A DNA stretch of 44,699 bases from a bacterium (GTDB lineage Bacteria > Verrucomicrobiota > Verrucomicrobiia > Limisphaerales > UBA11358). This document shows, one piece after another, positions 6,230 to 13,556 of the stretch. Every line of letters starts with the position of its first letter. The first letter of the stretch is position 1. A program made the translations under genes and the position numbers. Location of the stretch: positions 1 to 44,699 of the forward strand of contig JAJXXW010000095.1 of the NCBI GenBank assembly GCA_021780905.1. The letters run 5' to 3'. The notes beneath the pieces were generated by a model. The model saw nothing but the letters and a program-made list of their open reading frames with translations, did not search any database and was not told the DNA's origin.

Positions 6230-8514
6230 GGATATACCTGTTGTTCATCCAGGGATACGTCTGTCCAGTCATAACTGATGTCGCTGCTCCAATTCCAGAT
6301 GGTGTCTTGGATTGTTTTCCAACTTCCACCCTGCGAATCGTCACGATAGCACACGGTCATGTGACGGGTTCCAAGCCCGATGATCCGCCATTTGAGAGAT
6401 TGAGAGGTGGCCTGATCGGCTGCGCCTGCGGCGTCATACCACGAAGCGGCAATCGTCATTGGCGTGTTGCCTGGCGTGGTAAGGCCGTTCATATCCGCCG
6501 CAAAACGCCAGCCAAAAATTGGATGCAGGAAAATGCCTTCCTCGGAGCCGAGCAAAAGCCGAAGATTGGGCGGAAACGGCAGCAGAAACTTGCTCCACAT
6601 ATCATTCCAGTCCTGGCTTTGCAAGCTGTTGCACCCAAACATTGCCATCCACAGCAAAGGCGATGCGCCGTTGGGTGGGCCAAAGTCGCAGCCGGGCAGT
6701 GGTATCCACTGATACGCGCCGGGCTGCGCTGAATTGTAGATGGGAAACCATGAATGGGTGCATCCGTAGTCCGGGTCGGTATTGGCAGTCGCGGTCATGT
6801 GTCCGACATACATTCCGAAGTTGCATTTGGTCGCGTAGGTGCTGGTGCCAGAGCCGGGACCCAGAACCGGAAACAGATTCGTTGAATTGAAATTGTCATC
6901 GCCTAAATTGAAAGCCGTGCGCCATGCGCTTGCGCCCATGACGCTGACAAAACTGGCGGCAATTTTGGATGGACTTTTAAGAGGGCCGTAAGGAGGATGG
7001 CTGAACGAAATCACGCCACCTGGAGGCAGCGCGAAACTTGGGCTTGAGGGATGGTTGCCCTGATAGCCGATTCCGACAGTCCCGGCATGACCCATGAAAA
7101 GGCTGCCCGGAACGCGCGTCGGGGTTCGCGTGGTATAAACCGCGTCACCAAAATCTTGCGGTTGCGGACCAGAAGTTCCACCCGTTGTCCCCCCGGCGCT
7201 CGCAAAGGTGGACGCCTCTTGGGAACTTTTCGTTTCTGGCGGTGAGTCGGGCGGATAAAGGATTGCCGGGACGCCGTTAATGAACTCGTTGGTGGTTCCA
7301 TCTGCTGCAACGCTGTAAGTGATCACCCGTTCGGGAGCCACCGCTGCCGTTGCTTCAACCGGGGGAGGCGTGGGATTCAGACTCGGAATTTTTATATGCT
7401 CCGTCACGCCGGTAAATCGCCGGGGGAATTGCATGGCGGCACGATTGAATACTCCCGCCTTGGCTGTCGCTTCGGACGGAACACCACCTCCGCTCGTTGT
7501 GCTCAAGGAAGATGCGCTCATTGAAGATGCGCCGAGCGGGGCTGCTCCATCGGGACATCCATATTGTGCCGGACGCGCTTGAATATAGTAGTCATAGAAC
7601 CCGAAAGGCAGCGGATTACCGGAACCGTCGTTTCCATCCCAAGCGATGTAGAGCGACGATGATTGATTGGTAAATCCACGGACGGGATTGTCCTGATAGT
7701 CGAGCACAGTCAAAGTCCAACAAGTGTTTTCAGGAAAGGCTGCAACGACCTCCTGCGTCTGTCCGGCGGTCGGGTCGAAAAACGGCACCGATACAAAAAA
7801 CTGCGAAATGTAATTTGAGAACGTAACAAATTGCGAAGCGGAAACGCCGATTCCGATATTCGCGGCGTTGGTGTCGGTCTCACCATCGCTGCTTGGCAAG
7901 GTTTCACCTGTATCTACCATCGTCGCAACGGCATAAATCTCGTGTGGGCCGTTCGGCCACTCACACGAATTGATATACGCGGTGAAGCTGGAGTCCCCGC
8001 TCGTGTAAAATTTCTGGCCGTCCACGACGACGCTTACATCCGATATTTGCTCGTTCGTGTCCACGAGCGTTACATTGACTGTGGCATACAAGTCCCCCAA
8101 AATCGGGCCGCTAATGGGGCCGTTTGTTTGCGAAAGCTGGATTGTGACAACGGGCGGCGTGAGTGTTGCCTGATCCACTTGTTGAACCCGATAGAATCGC
8201 GTCGGCTGAAATCGCGGAGGAAGGATGCGCGGAATCCACAGCGGATCGCCAACGTCCATCCATTCGGCGTTCGTTCCCTTTGAAGCGCAATTGGCGTCAC
8301 GAATAATCCACTGCAAGCCCTGCGGCCCGGCGCCTGATAGTGAATCCGCCGACCAGACCTGATACACAGCGCCAGTTTGAGCGTTCCAATTGATTTCCGC
8401 TGTCTGGTCTGCCGCAATAATGGGCGGTTGAATCACAATGTTGGTCTGCGCGTGAATGCCAAACGCTGCAAGCAGCGCGATGGCGGCGATGATTTCTCGT
8501 TCAATGATTTTCAT
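6226..8514 (-). CDS. Large secreted protein with Ig-like region and a possible caspase-like C-terminal domain
   Basis: The start is placed at ATG 8514, preceded by a GGAAGG ribosome site; an upstream ATG at 8532 overlaps that site. The 762-residue product has a signal peptide (ends near HAQT, residue 23). A region around 35-110 is typical of Verrucomicrobia secreted proteins (TGAVYQVWSADSL ... FYRVQQVD). Beta-sandwich segments follow, including a FlgD-like stretch (IAWDGNDGSGNPLPFGFYDY, about residues 285-305), then a Ser/Thr/Pro-rich linker. In the C-terminal third His572 (YVGHMTATAN) and Cys628 (AMFGCNSLQ) sit as the GH...C pair of caspase-fold peptidase-like domains such as the DUF6345 group. 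That assignment is inference from spacing and flanking residues. It is coupled to the gene at 5249-6229. Confidence 0.6.
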   Translation of the reverse strand: MKIIEREIIAAIALLAAFGIHAQTNIVIQPPIIAADQTAEINWNAQTGAVYQVWSADSLSGAGPQGLQWIIRDANCASKGTNAEWMDVGDPLWIPRILPPRFQPTRFYRVQQVDQATLTPPVVTIQLSQTNGPISGPILGDLYATVNVTLVDTNEQISDVSVVVDGQKFYTSGDSSFTAYINSCEWPNGPHEIYAVATMVDTGETLPSSDGETDTNAANIGIGVSASQFVTFSNYISQFFVSVPFFDPTAGQTQEVVAAFPENTCWTLTVLDYQDNPVRGFTNQSSSLYIAWDGNDGSGNPLPFGFYDYYIQARPAQYGCPDGAAPLGASSMSASSLSTTSGGGVPSEATAKAGVFNRAAMQFPRRFTGVTEHIKIPSLNPTPPPVEATAAVAPERVITYSVAADGTTNEFINGVPAILYPPDSPPETKSSQEASTFASAGGTTGGTSGPQPQDFGDAVYTTRTPTRVPGSLFMGHAGTVGIGYQGNHPSSPSFALPPGGVISFSHPPYGPLKSPSKIAASFVSVMGASAWRTAFNLGDDNFNSTNLFPVLGPGSGTSTYATKCNFGMYVGHMTATANTDPDYGCTHSWFPIYNSAQPGAYQWIPLPGCDFGPPNGASPLLWMAMFGCNSLQSQDWNDMWSKFLLPFPPNLRLLLGSEEGIFLHPIFGWRFAADMNGLTTPGNTPMTIAASWYDAAGAADQATSQSLKWRIIGLGTRHMTVCYRDDSQGGSWKTIQDTIWNWSSDISYDWTDVSLDEQQVYP

Positions 8515-8561
8515 ATATTTCCTTCCGTTCAATTTTGGTTCGGCAAGCGTGATTCCGCCAA

Positions 8562-8918
8562 GTGCTGATTCTTGACTATTGCAAAGTAAATGTCAAACCG
8601 CTTTCCCTGCCAAGCTTCGGCGTGCCTGGTATCCGCCACTACGAAGCCATCTGCGATGAAATTGTCCGGCTCTTGCGACAGGAACGCAAACGCCGGAAGC
8701 TTTCCAATTACGCCGTCTCGCAAAGTTCGGGCGTTTCCGAATCCATGTTGAGTCTCGTCGAGCGCGGGCTTCGCAATCCGACATTGGAATTGACGCTTCG
8801 CATTGCTGACGGCATCGGCGCAGACCTTCCGGCACTCATCAAAAAAGCACAAAACATGGTTCTTAACCAGAATTGCAAATCCGGCTCTGGCAAGGCCGGT
8901 AATCCGGCGAATTTGTGA
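8562..8918 (+). CDS. XRE-family helix-turn-helix regulator
   Basis: The region IVRLLRQERKRRKLSNYAVS, SGVSESMLSLVERGLRNPT and LELTLRIADGIGADLPALIKKA (about residues 33-95) is a complete five-helix Cro/C1-type domain with SMLSLVERG as recognition helix. The open frame begins at GTG 8562; a shorter start near the GTG at 8622 would still keep the domain. It diverges from the secreted-protein operon with 47 bases between starts, so it is well placed to control that operon. No extra sensing domain is present, and the C-terminal tail is short and basic. Likely DNA-binding; operator unknown. Confidence 0.7.
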   Translation: MLILDYCKVNVKPLSLPSFGVPGIRHYEAICDEIVRLLRQERKRRKLSNYAVSQSSGVSESMLSLVERGLRNPTLELTLRIADGIGADLPALIKKAQNMVLNQNCKSGSGKAGNPANL

Positions 8919-9075
8919 CGGTCTTTTTCGGGCTTTGGCAAAGAGCACGAACAACCTTATCAAATTACCTGTGACAAACAGGTTTCTTTCAAGAAAAAAA
9001 ATGCCGCGCCGACAAATCTTATTTTGTCGGCTCACTGGCAAAATATAGTTGCCTGTCTCCATATCATTTTTGGAA

Positions 9076-9333
9076 CTATAAATTCACAACCTCGAAACCT
9101 GCGGTTTTCAATTCTTCGGCGATGCGTTTCCGCTGGCTCGGATGCACTTGGATTTCAGTGTCACCGCTAATTTTGTCAGCGGTCAGCCCACAACGCCGGT
9201 GGAGCCATTCCGAAGCGGAGCGGTTCTGCGGCTGAAACAACGCGGTCTGATTGGCGTGGGTCACAATCACGTCAGGATTCTTTTTCCCTGCCGCTGCCGC
9301 CAACGGAACTTTTCTTGTCTGCAATTGATTCAT
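9076..9333 (-). CDS. Hypothetical small protein
   Basis: The 85-residue frame starts at ATG 9333. The N-terminal 30 residues are basic and low in structure. The C-terminal half (SEWLHRRCGLTADKISGDTE, then VHPSQRKRIAEELKTAGFEV) looks like a compact alpha/beta fold ending in a helix and strand. No family is recognised and no ribosome site stands out. It lies between two XRE regulators in the control part of the element. Confidence 0.4.
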   Translation of the reverse strand: MNQLQTRKVPLAAAAGKKNPDVIVTHANQTALFQPQNRSASEWLHRRCGLTADKISGDTEIQVHPSQRKRIAEELKTAGFEVVNL

Positions 9334-9496
9334 GCGCCTGTGTATTTTCGTGTCGGCATCCGATAACGAGATTCGCTTTGATTACGGAAGTTTCCAGAAA
9401 GCGATTAACGACGCAAGGATAAATATGCAGTAAAGGCGAAAAAAGAAATTTACCCGTTGCTACGCTCCGAGCATCAAAAGAGCGTCAGCCATACCG

Positions 9497-9787
9497 TTGA
9501 ATGTAATCGGGTCTCAAGTTCGCAAACTTCGTGAACAGAAAGGCTGGAATCAGAATCAGCTTACGGCGAAACTGCAACTGGCAGGTTGGGATACCAGTCA
9601 AGGCTCTCTTTCCAGACTGGAAAATGGAGAACGTCGTGTTCCCGATCTGGAGCTTCTGGTGCTGGCGGACGTGCTGGATGCCAAGCTGGAAGATTTGTTC
9701 CCGAAAGACGTGCGGGGAAAATTCAAAGCCCTCTGGCCGCTCTATCGCGTCAAACTTTCGCGCGGGCAGCTTCCGCCAAAGCGGTAA
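9497..9787 (+). CDS. XRE-family helix-turn-helix regulator
   Basis: The 96-residue product is almost all one Cro/C1-type domain: IGSQVRKLREQKGWNQNQLT, then GWDTSQGSLSRLENGERRVPD and LELLVLADVLDAKLEDLFP. The insertion before SQGSLSRLENGER is typical of the subgroup in Gram-negative mobile elements. The only start close enough is TTG at 9497. The tail (KALWPLYRVKLSRGQLPPKR) is basic. It lies 400 bases upstream of the promoter-palindrome at 10150 and on the same strand, so it is a candidate repressor of that promoter. Confidence 0.7.
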   Translation: MNVIGSQVRKLREQKGWNQNQLTAKLQLAGWDTSQGSLSRLENGERRVPDLELLVLADVLDAKLEDLFPKDVRGKFKALWPLYRVKLSRGQLPPKR

Positions 9788-10149
9788 AGTCTGCACACTT
9801 TGATTGCTGAATCAGAAGTTGAGAGGTGGCGTGGCGGGTCGGTTGCCCGTTGAATTGTTGAATGCCCCTGTTTCTGTCCAAAACAAAAGCGGCTTTTTAG
9901 GGTGGCGTTGCTGGCTTCGGCGGATGACCGACTGAACCTTTCTCGCTCGCCGTGCTGTCGGGCGTCACTGGCCAAGTTTGTTCGCTTCTGCGCTCTTGCG
10001 CCGCGCGGCGCACCGCGATTGCTTGCCCCAGACACGACCTCCAAGCAATCGCATTTTGAGAGTTTCAGTGTTTTTGTGCCGTTGCGTCTTGCCAAGCCGC
10101 TGGCGGGTTTTCCGCCCATGAAACTCGGAAAATATCTTTCGATTTATGG
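9788..10149. other. Intergenic region with no supported gene
   Basis: About 360 bases follow the XRE gene before the promoter at 10150. Short open frames on both strands lack ribosome sites and have unbalanced composition (for example Arg/Ser-rich). I see no clear terminator. Confidence 0.4.
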
Positions 10150-10177
10150 TTGACAATAGTATCCATACTGTTACTAT
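10150..10177 (+). promoter_or_regulatory. Strong promoter with an embedded palindromic operator
   Basis: TTGACA (10150-10155) and TACTAT (10172-10177) are 16 bases apart. Between them lies AGTAT-CC-ATACT (10158-10169), a perfect 5-bp inverted repeat. Transcription would start about 7-9 bases after the -10 box, essentially at the ATG at 10185. The layout fits a repressible promoter giving a leaderless or near-leaderless mRNA. Confidence 0.55.
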
Positions 10178-10184
10178 GGGTTAT

Positions 10185-10892
10185 ATGCCGTTCATTCAGT
10201 TTCCATTCATCGCGGTGCCGAAGGATCTGCTGCCCATTGTCGGCAAGCCGACACCTGGCACCCGCGCCTATCGGCGCGAGGGAACCTTCAAGGAATGCGG
10301 CGAATGGTTTGAAACTCTTGCCGAGTATTACAAGGGAGACGTGGGGCTTTCGAGCGGCGGTGTCATCATGTTTGTGCCGGTGTCGCGGGCGGGCGTCCAT
10401 AAACGCATCAAGGAAGGCAAATTGACGGCCTTTTTCTTCTACGTCACCCACGAGGAAACACGGCCATTCGGTGCCAAACGCATGGCCAAAGAACGTCCCT
10501 TTATTCTCGTGTCCGTCAGCGAATGCAAGGCGTGGGCAGAAGATATGAAACGCAAGGTTGGGTTTGTGGACAACCCGGATGAGACGCCTTTTCTCGAAAG
10601 CACACGCCTATTGCGGGAAGGCGGTGGCGATGAGCCAACCAGTGCGAAAGAAGAAAAGGAAGCCGATGAATTTGTGAACCAAGACCCCAAGGACAAGGGC
10701 AGCCGGAAGGTGAAATATCGGGATTACGGCGGCAACAAGGAAAACTTGCAACAGGACTGGATTTATATGGCGAAGGAATTACAAGCGGCGATGACATCGC
10801 CTGAAAAAGCCGCTGCCTTTCGGAGACGGCTGCGCAAGGGAGTGGAATGGGACAAGGGAAACAAGACTTGGAAATTGAAGGAGGAGAAATGA
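10185..10892 (+). CDS. Putative Xis-like / regulatory DNA-binding protein next to the integrase
   Basis: The start is placed at ATG 10185 because the promoter -10 box ends at 10177; the in-frame ATG at 10146 lies upstream of the -35 box. The product is 235 residues. Residues about 58-120 (GGVIMFVPVSRAGVHKRIKEG, then TAFFFYVT, then FILVSVSECKAWAED) match a helix-turn-helix plus wing plus helix, as in MerR/excisionase-type proteins. The C-terminal half is highly charged, rich in Lys, Glu and Asp, with YGGNKENLQQDW. The integrase follows closely on the same strand. Such a neighbour is often the directionality factor, so control of excision is the most likely role, but this is inference. Confidence 0.6.
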   Translation: MPFIQFPFIAVPKDLLPIVGKPTPGTRAYRREGTFKECGEWFETLAEYYKGDVGLSSGGVIMFVPVSRAGVHKRIKEGKLTAFFFYVTHEETRPFGAKRMAKERPFILVSVSECKAWAEDMKRKVGFVDNPDETPFLESTRLLREGGGDEPTSAKEEKEADEFVNQDPKDKGSRKVKYRDYGGNKENLQQDWIYMAKELQAAMTSPEKAAAFRRRLRKGVEWDKGNKTWKLKEEK

Positions 10893-10898
10893 TGTTTT

Positions 10899-11117
10899 AT
10901 GCCAGCGGAGCATCAATTTAACGACCGTCTGATACGGTTGCCGGAATTGGAGGGGATTTTCAGCGTTTGCAGCCGCACAATTCGGCGCGGGGCGGCAAAA
11001 GGACAACAGGCCGGTTATACCGGGCGCGCATCAAACTTGCCGGTGACAGCAAAGTGCGAGACATCGCCTTGCAGGTATCCGACAAGCAGGTTGCACAGCA
11101 AAAACTCAACAAGCTGA
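10899..11117 (+). CDS. Doubtful short ORF with an AlpA-like N-terminus, overlapping the integrase start
   Basis: Starting at ATG 10899, seven bases after the previous stop, the first 32 residues include RLIRLPELEGIFSVCSRTIR. This resembles the first helices of AlpA-type excisionases. From about 10967 the frame overlaps the integrase in another register and loses protein-like character. It may be a real short peptide, a leader coupling integrase translation, or the remains of a fused or shifted N-terminus. Confidence 0.2.
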   Translation: MPAEHQFNDRLIRLPELEGIFSVCSRTIRRGAAKGQQAGYTGRASNLPVTAKCETSPCRYPTSRLHSKNSTS

Positions 11118-12241
11118 TTCAGGAATTTGAACATGAATCGGCGGGATTGATTCCGGCAAAAGGGGAACGGGAGGCGGCGCAAAGTCCGTTGCTTGATCTG
11201 GTTTCGGAATATGTCAACGAGTTGACCGTCCTGGGGCGGTCGGCAGACCACCTGCGCCATGTGGACAAGCGGCTGCGGCGGCTGGTGCGGGAATGCGGCT
11301 GGACGAGATTGGCCGACGTGACGCCCGCCTCGTTTCAAACGTGGCGCAAGGAGCAAGCCTACAAAGCACCCAAGACGCTGAATGAATATCTGGCCACACT
11401 CTCGGCCTTTTGGACGTGGCTCCGCAAGCAAAGCCGCGTCAGCGTGAACCCCTTTGAACTGGTGGAACGGACGGACACGCGCGGCAAGGAACGGGTTCAG
11501 CGGCGGGCGCTGTCAGATGCACAGGTTGTCCAGTTGTTGAAAGTGGCGGGCAAGAATCAACTGGCCTATATGCTGCCCCTGTATGCGGGGCTGCGGCGCA
11601 ATGAAGTCAAAACACTGCGCTGGTCGAATCTGGTGCTTGGCGAGTCCGGTGGATTGCTGCGGATTCATGCTGCCGTGAACAAGAACCGGAAAGAGCAATC
11701 GTTGCCGTTGCATCGCGAACTGGCCGAAGTGTTGCAACAGCAGAAACCGGCGGACAACAAAACGGACGATCTGGTGGTGGTTAACGGTGTTCCGAAGATG
11801 AAAGAGTTTCGGCAGGACTTGGCAAAGGCGGGCATCCTGTTTCTGGACGAGCGCGGCCACCGCATGGATTATCATGCGTTACGGACGACATTTATCACCC
11901 GGCTTTCAACCATGAAAGTGCATCCACGCTTGGCGATGGAATTGGCGCGGCACAGCGATATGCGTCTGACGATGAAGACCTACACGGACGCCGGGCAACT
12001 GCCGTTGCGCGAAGTGATGGACACGTTGCCGGGTTTTGGCGGACGGTCTGACTCCCGAATAGACTCCCGAACTTTAGGCAAGCCAGGTCAAACGGTGTCA
12101 CCGCGTGTCCCTGAAAATGGGGAGATGAAAATTAAGAATAGCATTGAAAACATTGGCGAAAGTCATCGCAACTCATCCCTTGTCACCACGAGTCCCGAAA
12201 AGTCAGAATGGCGGAGAGAGGGGGATTCGAACCCCCGGTAG
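10967..12241 (+). CDS. Tyrosine recombinase (integrase) of the tRNA-Ser element
   Basis: The 424-residue product starts at TTG 10967, 11 bases after a GGAGGGG site. Residues about 65-150 form the core-binding SAM-like domain (LVSEYVNELTVLGRS ... YLATLSAFWTWL). The catalytic domain has all key residues: Arg210 (YAGLRRNEV), His303-x-x-Arg306 (YHALRTTF), His329 (LARHSDMR) and nucleophile Tyr339 (MKTYTD). About 85 residues follow the tyrosine, far more than usual. They contain DSRIDSR, encoded by the putative arm sites, and end in EWRREGDSNPR, encoded by the tRNA-Ser 3' end, with the TAG stop inside the tRNA. The tail is therefore rebuilt by the integration event. It catalyses insertion and excision at the att cores. 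Confidence 0.9.
   Translation: MQPHNSARGGKRTTGRLYRARIKLAGDSKVRDIALQVSDKQVAQQKLNKLIQEFEHESAGLIPAKGEREAAQSPLLDLVSEYVNELTVLGRSADHLRHVDKRLRRLVRECGWTRLADVTPASFQTWRKEQAYKAPKTLNEYLATLSAFWTWLRKQSRVSVNPFELVERTDTRGKERVQRRALSDAQVVQLLKVAGKNQLAYMLPLYAGLRRNEVKTLRWSNLVLGESGGLLRIHAAVNKNRKEQSLPLHRELAEVLQQQKPADNKTDDLVVVNGVPKMKEFRQDLAKAGILFLDERGHRMDYHALRTTFITRLSTMKVHPRLAMELARHSDMRLTMKTYTDAGQLPLREVMDTLPGFGGRSDSRIDSRTLGKPGQTVSPRVPENGEMKIKNSIENIGESHRNSSLVTTSPEKSEWRREGDSNPR
12050..12071. promoter_or_regulatory. Putative right arm-type recombinase sites
   Basis: Two direct GACTCCCGAA copies two bases apart, identical to 2190-2211. A third near-match, GAGTCCCGAA, lies at 12190-12199, nine bases before the attR core. 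They lie inside the integrase tail, so coding and binding functions overlap. Confidence 0.45.
12209..12235. repeat. attR core: 27-bp tRNA-Ser 3' end, identical to 2127-2153
   Basis: It covers the encoded CCA, the 3' acceptor strand and most of the T arm of the intact tRNA-Ser. It marks the right junction of the element. Confidence 0.75.
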
Positions 12242-12296
12242 TGTTACCTACGCACGCTTTCCAGGCGTGTGCCTTAAACCACTCAGCCATCTCTCC
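12209..12296 (-). tRNA. tRNA-Ser (anticodon GGA)
   Basis: Read on the minus strand, the 88-base gene folds as a class II tRNA. The acceptor GGAGAGA pairs with TCTCTCC, followed by discriminator G and an encoded CCA. The D arm contains GGCTGAGTGGTTTAAGGC. The anticodon stem-loop CACGCCTGGAAAGCGTG has GGA at 12260-12262. A long variable arm (TAGGTAACACTA) is typical of serine tRNAs, and the T loop is TTCGAAT. It reads UCC/UCU codons. Its 3' half is the attachment site of the neighbouring element. Confidence 0.95.
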
Positions 12297-13556
12297 ATTC
12301 GTAGGCATGCACGAAACCCGCTGTGATTTTGTCTCAAAATGGCCAGTCGGCAAAAAACCGGTAAAAGCCAGCGAGCACCGGGCTACGATCATAACTATGA
12401 AATGTTCATTTTTCACGATTTCTTGCGCGGGGCAAGCTCATTCGGCACCACAAAAAAATAAAATCCACAAAAGCAGGGAGCGAATCTATCGTGCCCAACA
12501 ATTATAACCGTCGTTGCAGGCATTTTTGTCCCGAACATGGTTTCCAGCGACAGGCTGGGCGCATCGCCGATTGACATCGAGGTTTATACCGTTCCGGTGT
12601 TTCCGAATAGAATTTCCATCCCCGTGGTAAAGCGGCTCGCGCTGGATTGCCAGCGGATTGCCGGCACATGACACAAGCAAGGACATGTGCCGTTGCCAGC
12701 AGACTTTGCTGGGGATCAAATCGCAACGGTCGGATTATTTTGGTGCGGATCGGGTGGGAAGAGTCGCTTTGCATGGCAATCTTCATGGACGTGACTGCCG
12801 CATTTTATCCTGTGCCAGCTTGGTGCAGGAGGTGGTGATGAAACTTTACAATGAGACCCTTGCCGACAAGTGGGCCGACGCCAGCGAATCCGGTTTAAAG
12901 TTTAAACTACTTGAGATGTTTTCGCGGTGGATCGCGAGGAGACGCTGATCGCCGAAATGAGCGGCAAACTGGCATGCGTGTCCTCCTCCTCCGGGAATTC
13001 TTCGGCGGAGAGGTTGGTCACCACGAAACGCGGGTTGGGACCCTGAGCCGTCACTTCGGCTTTGCCGATCAACAACACCCCGCCAGCGCTGGAAAGGGTT
13101 CCCCCCGGAAAAATCAGCCGCGACTTTTCGGAAACCGAGGTCGGGCAAGAGCCAGGGCAGTTCTCGACAGTCGGTCGGCGCAGCAGCGGTCCGTGGCGTT
13201 TTCATTGGGCTCAGGGTTTTCAAGCCTTCTAACCCGCTCGCCCCTTTTTGGTTCAATCCCACCAGGGAATATCCGGGATAGTCCGGCAGCGCGGGATGTG
13301 CGCCGCCCGCAAGGCTGGATTCCCCCATTTGCGGGATGGACGCCGTGGTGCCGTGCCGATACACTGTCCAAAATCCCAATTGTTGACTGAAAAAACGGGA
13401 GTAGGTAGATAACGCAAATACGGGCTTCGTCCGGGAGTGTGTGTTCAGTGGAAATTCGGTTTCTGATGGCCATAACAAGAAAAGTGAAATCTCGCGTGGC
13501 TACAGGGTTTTCGGAATTTAGGTCAATTTGCGTTAAATACATACTCCCGAAAAAAT
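12297..13556. other. Decayed intergenic region with gene fragments
   Basis: Nothing intact is found over 1.26 kb. Short frames with protein-like runs (for example one near 12536 containing IDIEVYTVPVFP, and one with an AGGAGG site at 12839 starting MKLYNETLADKWADA) stop or diverge quickly. The IS1380-like remnant lies at 12902-13083. The stretch 13090-13400 has the look of an interspersed non-coding repeat but no second copy is in this window. Confidence 0.4.
12902..13083 (-). pseudogene. Remnant of an IS1380-family-like transposase
   Basis: On the minus strand a 59-codon open segment reads GVLLIGKAEVTAQGPNPRFV, then VTNLSAEEFPEEED, and ends at TAA 12904-12902. The K-A-E-V-T-x-x-G-x-N-P-R-F-V-V-T-N-L pattern is the strand region ahead of the last acidic residue in IS1380-type DDE transposases. 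The sequence then drifts, and the upstream two thirds of a transposase are missing. A dead insertion-sequence fragment is the best reading. Confidence 0.4.

Larger units (their letters stand above)
2127..12235. mobile_element. Integrated element at tRNA-Ser(GGA), about 10.1 kb, with flanking 27-bp direct repeats
   Basis: An identical 27-bp sequence occurs at 2127-2153 and 12209-12235. It is the 3' end of the tRNA-Ser gene read from the opposite strand: CCA, acceptor strand and part of the T arm. The intact tRNA lies at the right boundary, and the tyrosine recombinase gene abuts and enters it. This is the standard product of integrase-driven insertion into a tRNA 3' end. Inside are regulators, a putative Xis, small membrane proteins, two large secreted proteins and long non-coding repeats. 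I see no relaxase, replication initiator, capsid or portal gene, so it may depend on another element for transfer. Confidence 0.75.

Noticed and set aside
9902..10153. Possible 83-codon gene between the XRE gene and the Xis-like gene.
   Set aside because: No ribosome site, Arg/Ser/Pro-rich composition, and it overlaps the promoter of the next gene.
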